Origin: CAWHYG01 sp963833505
GTDB taxonomy: Bacteria > Eisenbacteria > RBG-16-71-46 > CAIMUX01
Reading direction: 5' to 3'
Length of the DNA stretch: 64,000 nucleotides
Assembly: GCA_963833505.1 (NCBI GenBank)
Contig: CAWHYG010000007.1
Span: 1,612,001-1,676,000, forward strand
Part shown: in pieces, positions 52,660 to 59,541 of the stretch
Layout of the letters: each line of letters opens with the position of its first letter
How positions within the stretch are numbered: position 1 is the first letter of the stretch
Made by a program: the position numbers and the translations under genes
Notes under the pieces: model-generated
What the model was told of the DNA's origin: nothing
What the model saw: the letters and a program-made list of their open reading frames with translations, nothing else
The model's database searches: none

Positions 52660-53168
52660 TTCATGGGATGCCGGCTGATCCAGTCTTCGAACCTGTCCCA
52701 CAGGCTCTTGGCGCCATCAATCCCCATCAGAAGGGCGAGCTCCGCTTCGTTCGCGGCGCCTGGGTAGACGTTCCGGTCCGGCGACGCGGACTGCACCCCG
52801 GATTCGAGGGGGTATCCGACAAGACACTTTCGCTCCGGCCTCCGCGGATCGTCGGTCAGGAGAAACACCGTGTGCGGCGTCAACGCGTCCCGATTCCTGA
52901 CGTTGAGGACGACCGGCACCCGCACGCTGCCTTCCACAACGGAAGGCGATGCGGTCGTCCCGATCCTCTGATCGCCAAGGTATACAGCCTCTCCCCCGCG
53001 GACGTCCTTGGCCGAGTGGAATTCGACCAGCACGGTCCGCCCGCCGATCCGATCGATGATCTGGCACGCGCCGGAGCACAGCAGCAAGGCCGCCCCCATG
53101 ACTCCGATCGCACAGCGGAAGAGGGACGCTCGACCAAAGGCAGCGCCATGACCAGGACTGGATCGCAT
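52656..53168 (-). CDS. Lipoprotein with an MCE/MlaD-like domain
   Basis: 170 residues behind a perfect AAGGAGGTGA ribosome site. A signal peptide ends with LLLCSGAC, an acceptable lipobox, giving lipidation at about Cys35. The rest resembles a single MCE/MlaD strand set (RTVLVEFHSAKDVRGGEAVYLGDQRIG), as in lipid-shuttling proteins that form hexameric rings. A short helical tail ends the protein. First gene of the operon, so it is tied to the AAA+, vWA and tubulin-like proteins. It is likely on the outer or inner membrane face in the periplasm. Confidence 0.72.
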   Translation of the reverse strand: MRSSPGHGAAFGRASLFRCAIGVMGAALLLCSGACQIIDRIGGRTVLVEFHSAKDVRGGEAVYLGDQRIGTTASPSVVEGSVRVPVVLNVRNRDALTPHTVFLLTDDPRRPERKCLVGYPLESGVQSASPDRNVYPGAANEAELALLMGIDGAKSLWDRFEDWISRHPMK

Positions 53169-53193
53169 CTCTCACCTCCTTGGATCGCGAGGG

Positions 53194-53222
53194 ATGATCG
53201 AGGATGAGTTGCGCTTTGTCAA
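53194..53222 (-). promoter_or_regulatory. Sigma70-type promoter of the tubulin-vWA operon
   Basis: On the - strand TTGACA (53222-53217) is followed after exactly 17 bp by GATCAT (53199-53194), about 25 bp before the AAGGAGG of the lipoprotein gene. The consensus -35 and correct spacing make this the best promoter in the window. The operon is therefore probably expressed without a dedicated activator. Confidence 0.75.
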
Positions 53223-53304
53223 GGAGTGATTCTCGGCCGCGGGCTTGATCGTTTCTGGAGCGGCCAGCGCCCTCCTAACGATTGCTCTGTTCATCTACCT
53301 GTTC

Positions 53305-53556
53305 GTTTCAATCCCCCACTTGGCCTTTCCGATCGGAACACGAGACAATTCCTGTCTTCCTCGGCTTCGTCGGATCAGTTTCAATCCCCCACTTGGCCTT
53401 TCCGACCGGAACTTCGTGTTCTACGTTCTGCCCGGTGTCATCGAGAAGTTTCAATCCCCATCTGGCCTTTCCGACCGGAACCGATTGGGATTCTTGTCAT
53501 GCTGCCTGCGCTGCCTGAGAAGTTTCAATCCCCCGCTTGGCCTTTCCGATCGGAAC
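53305..53556 (-). CRISPR. Four-repeat CRISPR array (35-nt repeat)
   Basis: Repeats at 53305, 53378, 53448 and 53522, starting GTTTCAATCC and ending TTCCGATCGGAAC; the second and third read GACCGG, the third is 34 nt, and the fourth has one A-to-G change. Spacers are about 35-40 bp. The last 12 bases before the final C form a palindrome (TTCCGATCGGAA). On the - strand each repeat ends in ATTGAAAC, the standard crRNA handle, so the array is read leftward from the leader at 53557. Confidence 0.95.
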
Positions 53557-53790
53557 CGCGCCGTTCGTAGGCCATGGCTGTACAAGCGCTCCCCGCCCTC
53601 TTCCCGGGGATGACGCTTCCGATACGAGTCGCGACGAGAAACGCGCCTCCGACCGCTCGAATGCTGCGTCGCAACTCCCAGCTACGCAAGGGAATCTGGA
53701 CCCTCCGGGAATAATCTGGGCGTCCTGAACCGGGTAACATGTTGCCTCGTAACGGTGTCGCCTCCGCGCGGCCCCAAAAGGGCCGTTCTC
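53557..53790 (-). promoter_or_regulatory. CRISPR leader, copy 3
   Basis: Starts CGCGCCGTTCGTAGGCC directly after the last repeat and matches the other copies through GATGACGCTTCCGATACGAG, GGAATCTGGACCCTCCG and GGGTAAC; the distal AAGGGCCG block is shorter. It differs more than copies 1, 2 and 4 in the GATAATCTGGGCGTCC block. Its outer end runs into the transposase remnant. Confidence 0.82.
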
Positions 53791-54132
53791 GCAGTCGCCG
53801 CCTCCATGCTCGCGTCGGCCTACTACATGTTCCGGGACGGCGTCGCCGACCACGACCTCGGGTCTCACCAGTTCGACCTCGACAAGGCCAGGTCGATGTC
53901 CAGACATGTAGCCCGTCCCTGCTTCGAGCACTTCCAGCTCCCTGGCTCTCTGCCGGCCGAAACGGATCCAGCGGCCGGGCGCCATCCGGCGTCGCCAGTC
54001 GAGAGACCGGGATGCGAAGCGAACCCCCCTCTTGCGCAGCCTCACTCGCAGGGTACGATCCACGTGCCGCGTCGGGATCTTGGGACCGTATTCGACTGGG
54101 CCGGGTGCTCGCTGGCGCAGGACCGGCCGTAG
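53755..54132 (+). pseudogene. Remnant of an IS110-type transposase C terminus
   Basis: The frame contains GPKRAVLAVAASMLASAYYM, then FRDGVADHDLG and SHQFD, which resembles the C-terminal KRA-hAVAHSML-YHhLRDG-YRDLG-D-FD pattern of IS110-family transposases. The N-terminal catalytic half is absent and the part after HQFD no longer looks like transposase. It overlaps the outer end of the CRISPR leader and stops before the membrane CARF gene. I consider it a dead fragment left by an insertion beside the leader. Confidence 0.5.
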
Positions 54133-54146
54133 ACCAAGGGGGCAGC

Positions 54147-55103
54147 ATGTCGAGATTTGTCCCACCGAGGTATCAGTCCGAGTATGCCGCGAGGATGGTT
54201 CGGCAGATCGCCGGTTCGTCGAGACCAGCGGTCGTCATTGGCGCAATCTTCCTGCTGGTGGGCCTGGGCTGGCTAGCCTCCGCCACCTGGGACCTTCTGA
54301 CCCACCTCCCTCCCCTTGGCGTGGGTGGGCCGTTTGCGTGGAAAATTGACCTGCTGGGCATTTTTCTCCCCGTGGCATACATGATCTATCTCATGTGGGC
54401 AACGCGGCGATGGACCAGCACGGTGCATGTCAAGGTCGAGCAAGACGACACGCCCGAAGCCGTTAGGGCGCTCGTGCTCTTCCTCAGTCCGGTCGGCAGG
54501 GACCGCGAGCTGGCAGCAAGTCTCCTTCAAGTCGCTGACGCCAAACCCATCTCGGATCCGGCCGTGAGGGCCCGCTTCTCGGGTCCTTGGCGGATGCCCC
54601 TGGAGGCCATCGCGCATCATCGTGAGCGTTTACAGCACGTGATCGTCATTCCGTCTCGAGACCATGTAAAAATGGACCGGAAGGTTGATACAGGCACGGC
54701 CTGTGAGGTGGAACTCTTCGCCGGAGTGGTTCAGAAACTTTGTTCCTCCGCCGGCGGGTCGAAACCACCCTGCGTGCGAAGCCTTGCCGAAGCTTGGGCG
54801 GACTCAACGGACTCGCGGCCCCCCTCGGCCGGCCAAGCTCAGAAGCTCGACGCCGGCCACAAGACGTACGTCCAGGGAATTGACTTCGAGAATTTTCAGG
54901 AGCTGGTGGACGCGGTCGAGGACGCCTATGCTGTTCTGGACAAGATGAAGATTCCGGCCAAGAGGATTCTCATCGATGTCACCGGGGGGCTCAAGCCTTC
55001 ATCCGTGGCTGGAGCGACCGCGGCCTTGGGTGAGGGACGGCGATTTCAATATGTCAGCACCAGAGACTATCATGTGCGCACATACGATATCGTCTACCTG
55101 TAG
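54147..55103 (+). CDS. Membrane-anchored CARF-domain effector
   Basis: 318 residues from the ATG at 54147 behind AAGGGGG. Two membrane helices (about 28-48 and 66-86) with a short Pro/Gly-rich loop come first. The cytosolic part (95-318) is CARF-like: VRALVLFLSPVGRDRELAASLL, LQHVIVIPSRDH, and the ligand-loop signature ILIDVTGGLKPSSVAG (Asp277-Gly281 and on), close to the D-TGG-K pattern of cyclic-oligoadenylate sensors. No nuclease or HEPN domain follows. Known relatives in plan are membrane CARF proteins such as Cam1, which has one helix and depolarises the membrane. This one has two. It is divergent from leader 3 and followed by csx3. Confidence 0.82.
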   Translation: MSRFVPPRYQSEYAARMVRQIAGSSRPAVVIGAIFLLVGLGWLASATWDLLTHLPPLGVGGPFAWKIDLLGIFLPVAYMIYLMWATRRWTSTVHVKVEQDDTPEAVRALVLFLSPVGRDRELAASLLQVADAKPISDPAVRARFSGPWRMPLEAIAHHRERLQHVIVIPSRDHVKMDRKVDTGTACEVELFAGVVQKLCSSAGGSKPPCVRSLAEAWADSTDSRPPSAGQAQKLDAGHKTYVQGIDFENFQELVDAVEDAYAVLDKMKIPAKRILIDVTGGLKPSSVAGATAALGEGRRFQYVSTRDYHVRTYDIVYL

Positions 55104-55154
55104 AGGCCGACGGGGGCGAGCCGCCGGCTCAGGCCAAGGTGCCGCGGGGGAGAA

Positions 55155-55439
55155 GTGAGCTCTGTGGTGTTCTACTCTATCGGCGTCGATCGACCGGTTG
55201 AGCCGACCGATCCGCTGCCGGCGCCGCCGTCCATTCCTCGCGGGGCCATCGTCGTGCTGGAAGGCCGGGCGCCGATCTGGCGTTATGGAATGGCCTTGCA
55301 CCGCTTGCACGGTTCTCCGGCGGGAGCGGTTGCGATCTATGACCCGCGTCTCGGAGCGGTGGTCGTGGCTACCCATCTTCCGGAGCTCCATGAGGGGCAG
55401 ATTCTGGAGGTCACGCCCCCCGCCGACGCCGCAGGATGA
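55155..55439 (+). CDS. csx3: Csx3-type ring nuclease
   Basis: 94 residues from a GTG behind GGGGGAG. Core of the Csx3 family: PRGAIVVLEGRAPIWRYGMA, then AVAIYDPRLGAVVVATH and EGQILEV. The IWRYG, YDPRLG and VVATH segments match Csx3, which cleaves cyclic tetra-adenylate and so shuts off type III signalling. The protein is short at the N terminus, and no AAA or other fused domain is present. 51 bp behind the membrane CARF gene on the same strand, it forms an effector/off-switch pair. It converges on the locus B operon. Confidence 0.85.
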   Translation: MSSVVFYSIGVDRPVEPTDPLPAPPSIPRGAIVVLEGRAPIWRYGMALHRLHGSPAGAVAIYDPRLGAVVVATHLPELHEGQILEVTPPADAAG

Positions 55440-55487
55440 ACTCTCCGCGCCGATGACGCCCACCAAGCGGACGCCGCGGGTCCCCGT

Positions 55488-56360
55488 TCACGCCAGCGAG
55501 ATGCGCCCCTCCATTTGCAGCTTCCTCTCGTCGATCGAAGCCACCCTGAGCTTGCAGGACATGCCGACCTTCGCACCCCACAGGGTGTTCACGGAGGTGC
55601 CAGTGTATCTGCTGCCCCCGTACTCTTCAGCCGTCTCGAATCGGATCCGGCCGTCGCTTGCGATGCCCCGAATGACCACACCTACGGTCCTGCCGACTCC
55701 TGCACCCCGGGAGCTGGGGGGAACCCGCGGCGGCGCGAGTGCGCCGATTGAGCGGTCTCGCGTTTCGGCGGGCAGCGACCGCCCAAGGAGATCACGCGCC
55801 GGAGTCGCTTGATCTGATTCAATCCGGAGCCGCCGGTCCTGGTCGGCCGGGCGGTCGGAGTGGCTCCCGGCCGGACGCTTCCCGCCCTGACGGCCCTCGG
55901 GCACACGGCTCCCTGCAGGACGGTCCCACTTCGGCCTCCCCCCGGCTGAGCGGCTGGCCGATTGACCTGCCGATGAACCGCTCTGACCAGCCGGGACCGG
56001 ACGGATCCGCAAGCCGAAGGTCCGCTCCGGAAATCCGCGGTCCTCGTGGCGGGATTCGGAGGACCTGGCGACGGCAATGCGCCGCAGCCAACCGAGCTCG
56101 AGGATCAGCCGATCCGCCGTGAGACCGGGCTCACGCGCCAGTCTGGATTCGATCCACTCGCCGACGTCGTTGAGCGCGGCGAGCTGGTCGGAACGGCGCG
56201 CGTGCGCGGTGCCCCAGAGCATGACCAGAAGCCTCAGCACTTCCGTGGGAGTTGCGCCCGTCCGGGCGCACCCGATGGCAAGCTCGAGATAGGTCCGGTG
56301 GTTTCGCTGGTCGAATCGCTCTCCCTCACGCTCCAGCGCCTGCATCTCCTGGGAAATCAA
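55488..56360 (-). CDS. Unknown type III-operon protein: helical N terminus, linker, S1/OB-like C terminus
   Basis: 290 residues from a TTG that overlaps the preceding cas7 stop (TTGA), last of the operon. Residues 1-105 are helical (TYLELAIGCARTGATPTEVL; SDQLAALNDVGEWIESRL). About 105-215 is a Gly/Arg/Pro/Ser-rich linker. Residues 218-290 look like a small beta barrel of S1/OB type (VGVVIRGIASDGRIRF; GAKVGMSCKLRVASIDERKL). It is not Csx19 by any motif I know. An RNA-binding accessory of the Cas complex, binding crRNA or target, is likely but unproven. Confidence 0.6.
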   Translation of the reverse strand: MISQEMQALEREGERFDQRNHRTYLELAIGCARTGATPTEVLRLLVMLWGTAHARRSDQLAALNDVGEWIESRLAREPGLTADRLILELGWLRRIAVARSSESRHEDRGFPERTFGLRIRPVPAGQSGSSAGQSASRSAGGRPKWDRPAGSRVPEGRQGGKRPAGSHSDRPADQDRRLRIESDQATPARDLLGRSLPAETRDRSIGALAPPRVPPSSRGAGVGRTVGVVIRGIASDGRIRFETAEEYGGSRYTGTSVNTLWGAKVGMSCKLRVASIDERKLQMEGRISLA

Positions 56361-57349
56361 GACTGTCCCCTCCCCAACGAGTGGATCCGCACGATCGATG
56401 ATTCGCCGTCCTGGAAGTAGTCCTCGGACCGGACAAATGCGCTGCGCCAGCCAGCCAGAGTTGTCGCATCCACCGGCCCGTGCTGCCCGCGGACACGGGC
56501 CTCCAATGCGGTGAGGCGCATGCGACCGAATCCGTGCGCTTTTCCCGATCCGATCATGATGAAGGTCGGAGGGTCGTACCCCAGACTGGCCAGGATCCCG
56601 CCAAGCTCCTCGGGAACAACGTTTCGACCGACAATGAATCCGGAGATGGCCTCACCCTCCGGGATCGCCTCGACCGATTCCGCGCCGCCAGGCGCTGCTG
56701 GCCCACCGCCGGTGTAAAACTTGCGGCCGTGAAGCTCGGTCACCTCCAATCGGTGCGCCTCGAGGTCCTGCCTGAACTCCCCGAGATGATGCGGTCTCGG
56801 TTCGAAGCGAAGAGGCATTCCCTTCACCTTGAACTCACAATTCGAGATGGGAACGACGTCGCGGACGCTGACTCTCGACCGGAGACTTTCGCCTCTCCTG
56901 GACGCCACCCCGAAAAGGGCACAGGCCGGGCAGATCTGGTTCCGTCCCTCGCACCGTTCGAACACGGGATGTTGGGTGATGTCTTGACTGAACTGGACCT
57001 GGTATCCCTGGAAGTGTCGGGAAGGGATCCGTCCGTCGAGTCTCGCGTCCCTCGGCGCCCCGTGGATTGCGCAGCTCAACGTCATCGCCTCATATCTCGC
57101 TCGCAAGACCCCCCGCAATGAAGATCCGGGAATCCCGGGTTTCCCCACCACCCGGACCGCCAATCGCACGGGATGGTCCTGCCGCAGCCCGAGGGTGCCG
57201 GACCCGATGTGAATCGGCTGCTCCGTCGTCCAATCCACTTTCAGCAGCACGTCGATGGCGCGCGGCGCCTTCTGATCAAAGCGAGCCCAGGTTCGGTTCG
57301 CCCGGCGCACCGCCCCGGGGAGCTTGACGAATTCGTACCCGTCCATCAT
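56357..57349 (-). CDS. Cas7-type RAMP subunit (locus B, third Cas7 gene)
   Basis: 330 residues, ATG overlapping the gene before it (ATGATGG). RAMP/Csm3 features: VDWTTEQPIHIGSG, GIPGSSLRGVLRARYEAM, a paired cysteine motif CPACALFGVASRRG, and the late glycine loop IGSGKAHGFGRMRL. The helix-capping Asp in LRQDHPV lies where Csm3 has its RNA-cutting Asp. It is longer than Csm3 because of an insertion in the middle (about 190-245). This resembles the insertion-bearing Cas7 of III-Dv complexes in plan. Confidence 0.85.
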   Translation of the reverse strand: MMDGYEFVKLPGAVRRANRTWARFDQKAPRAIDVLLKVDWTTEQPIHIGSGTLGLRQDHPVRLAVRVVGKPGIPGSSLRGVLRARYEAMTLSCAIHGAPRDARLDGRIPSRHFQGYQVQFSQDITQHPVFERCEGRNQICPACALFGVASRRGESLRSRVSVRDVVPISNCEFKVKGMPLRFEPRPHHLGEFRQDLEAHRLEVTELHGRKFYTGGGPAAPGGAESVEAIPEGEAISGFIVGRNVVPEELGGILASLGYDPPTFIMIGSGKAHGFGRMRLTALEARVRGQHGPVDATTLAGWRSAFVRSEDYFQDGESSIVRIHSLGRGQS

Positions 57350-58336
57350 CGACCTCCCGCTGGGGTCGCCGGGAGATTCTGCAGGCTGCGAAGCCCGGCC
57401 TCGCGCCAGGCCGCCACCGATTCCTGGTCGCGCGCCTGGAAGCGGGACATGAGGCCGTGGGGCTCCGGCGGCGAGTCGGGCAGTAGCGCCTCAGGCAGGA
57501 GGCCGTATCTCGCCCCTTCCGCCGCGCCCATGAGGTCACCGGCGCCGCGCGGTCCCGGCGTCGGACCGGATCGCTGCTCGTGCAGGATCGACGTCAGCGA
57601 CACCCTCACCACGCCCAGGCCGCGGCTCTTCGATGAGCCAAGCTGCGCAAATCCCGAGTCGAGCTCGTCCAGAGCGGCCAGAAGGAGCCCGAGCTGCCAA
57701 ACCTGATAATTCTCCAGGGCGATTTCTCCCCAGAACGTGACCCCCGAGGGGATCATCTCCTGGTCGAAGAGCCCCCCGGGCTGAACTGCTCCCGAAATGC
57801 GGTTGATGAAGATCCCGTGCCTTACCTCCACCTGGTTTGCCCGGCGAAGGTTGTCCATCCCATCCGGGGTCAAGGACCGGCCGGGGCCGCTCGCCGGTTC
57901 CGAAGCGGCAGAGCCGGCAGCCGGCCAGGGAAAGAGATCGCGAATGGCGCAGCGCCCCTTGAGAGATCAGGGATCCGAAGAGCCTGCAGGCCAGGCAGGT
58001 TTGCCGATACACCGCGGCGGTATCAGGATTCTCTCTGGTGGGCCGGTGCCGGGCACAACTTCGATCGTGGGCGGCCGGATCGCAAGCGCCTTCAACTCCG
58101 GCTTCGCCCCCGAATCGCCGCCCGCGAACCATGGCTTCGGCGGCGGAGCGGACGACCCCCTTGAGGCTCGACCCAGGGACGTAGACCGTCTGCCCATGGA
58201 CCGCGTGTCGGGTCCTCACGCAGACAAGGTCCGAACCGCCGGGTTCCAAGCCTACGTCGCCGGCCCGAATCGAGAGAGGGGTGACCGCGTCGAGCTGCAG
58301 GGCGATGACAGCGCGGTTGTAGCTGATCCTAAACAT
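57346..58336 (-). pseudogene. Cas7-type RAMP gene with a one-base frameshift
   Basis: From the ATG at 58336 the first 130 codons encode a clean Csm3-like start (VTPLSIRAGD, VYVPGSSLKGVVRSAAEAMV, CLACRLFGSLISQGALR; Asp36 in GGSDLVCV). Removing one C at about 57946 (GCGCCATT to GCGCATT on the coding strand) restores LRIRDLFP and joins the second half (VEVRHGIFINRISGAVQPGG, LGSSKSRGLGVVRV) into one protein of about 330 residues. Without that change the protein is truncated. It may be a sequencing error or a real lesion. The overlaps with both neighbours are intact, favouring a recent event or an error. Confidence 0.85.
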
Positions 58337-59138
58337 CTTGGCCCCCTTCCACGCGATCCGCGAGCGCACGCCGCCACCGGCTCATCTCCGCGACCAGTGC
58401 GTCGCCTTCGAATTCCTGCGGAGGCTCCCCCTTCAGGAGCGAGCTGGCGGTGAACCGCCTCAAGCCGGTCCACTTCAGGTCCATCCGGCCGAGTCCGCGT
58501 GAAGTGAACCCCCCCACCGCAGTGAAACCGTCAGCCACTTGATCGAATCCAAGGGTGAGGAGACCCACGAGCCAGTCCTTGGGGTTCTCCACGAACACTT
58601 CCAGGCCGAAGGCGGTGCCGGGGCACACGACCTCGAAGTCGTACTTCAGCGACCCATGAACGACCTTGAGATCTCGATCGATGGCCACCCCGTCTCTCAG
58701 CTCGACGGGCGAAACCTCGCCCCGGACCAGCACGGAAGAGTCGCTGATCCGCACGTGGCTGGCGACTATGCGAGACCCAAAGAGCCGGCACACCGCGCAG
58801 TGCTTCGTTGGGTCGACGTTCTCCCGCTGACCCTTCTTGTGGGCCCCGCACGCGCGGTCGCTGGCCCCCTCTTCTTCATTCAGAGGGTCGCACGACCAGA
58901 TGCCTCGTTCGGGCGACGACGCGGCGCGCACGAGTGACTCCAGGGTCGAACGGAGGACTCCCTTGAGGCTGGCCCCGGGGATGAATGGATAACCCTCCGC
59001 GTCCCGCAGGACCGGCATGTCCATGGCGTCACGCTCCACCGCTCCACTGCCGATGTGAAGACCGGTGCGGGTGACCAACTCACCAGACAACCGCAGGCGC
59101 GATTCTAGCCGGTGGAAATCAGCCGGGCTTTCTGGCAT
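58329..59138 (-). CDS. Cas7-type RAMP subunit (Csm3-like)
   Basis: 269 residues from the ATG at 59138, which has GGAGG five bases upstream; ATG 59150 is also possible. Csm3 pattern: LVTRTGLHIGSG, PFIPGASLKGVLRSTLESLV, CAVCRLFGSRIVASHVRISD, DRDLKVVHGSLKYDFE and GGFTSRGLGRMDL. Asp40 in RDAMDMPVL corresponds to the Asp33-type catalytic residue of Csm3, so target RNA cutting is expected. Second Cas7 of the operon. Confidence 0.88.
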   Translation of the reverse strand: MPESPADFHRLESRLRLSGELVTRTGLHIGSGAVERDAMDMPVLRDAEGYPFIPGASLKGVLRSTLESLVRAASSPERGIWSCDPLNEEEGASDRACGAHKKGQRENVDPTKHCAVCRLFGSRIVASHVRISDSSVLVRGEVSPVELRDGVAIDRDLKVVHGSLKYDFEVVCPGTAFGLEVFVENPKDWLVGLLTLGFDQVADGFTAVGGFTSRGLGRMDLKWTGLRRFTASSLLKGEPPQEFEGDALVAEMSRWRRALADRVEGGQDV

Positions 59139-59157
59139 CAAGTCCTCCATATCCGCG

Positions 59158-59541
59158 TTACCGGCGCGATCGGGCTCTCGATATGGCGTCTTCGTAAGTA
59201 AAGGCGCGCATCAGGTAGACGGCGTACAGCCGCCAGGCCTCGACCTTAGCCGCATCGTCTCCACGCAGATCCGCCGTCGCTCCGTGAAGGCCATCAATCA
59301 CCTTCGTCACGAACGGAGGCGTCCATTTCTCTCGGCCTTCTGCTCTGCGTCCCGCCTGGTATCGCAGGAAGTTCTCGATCTCCTCGGCGCAGGATGCCTC
59401 GCCGCACAGCGCGACCAGGTGAGAAAACTGTGTCTTGGCCGGGAGCGTCCCCGTGTTCACCTCCCGAACGATGCGTTCCGCCGAAACGACCAGGGCACTT
59501 CGGTACCGGCGTAGCCTGGCGTTCAATTCTGCCGTTGCCAT
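59158..59541 (-). CDS. cas11: Cas11-like small subunit
   Basis: 127 residues behind GGAGGTTGG, with the start codon sharing a base with the cas7-csx10 stop (TAATG). It is entirely helical, with HLVALCGEASCAEEIENFLR and YQAGRRAEGREKW resembling the flryq-AR stretch of Csm2-type small subunits. Its position right behind the Cas7-Csx10 fusion is the order of the fused Cas7-Cas5-Cas11 protein of III-Dv systems. Confidence 0.75.
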   Translation of the reverse strand: MATAELNARLRRYRSALVVSAERIVREVNTGTLPAKTQFSHLVALCGEASCAEEIENFLRYQAGRRAEGREKWTPPFVTKVIDGLHGATADLRGDDAAKVEAWRLYAVYLMRAFTYEDAISRARSRR

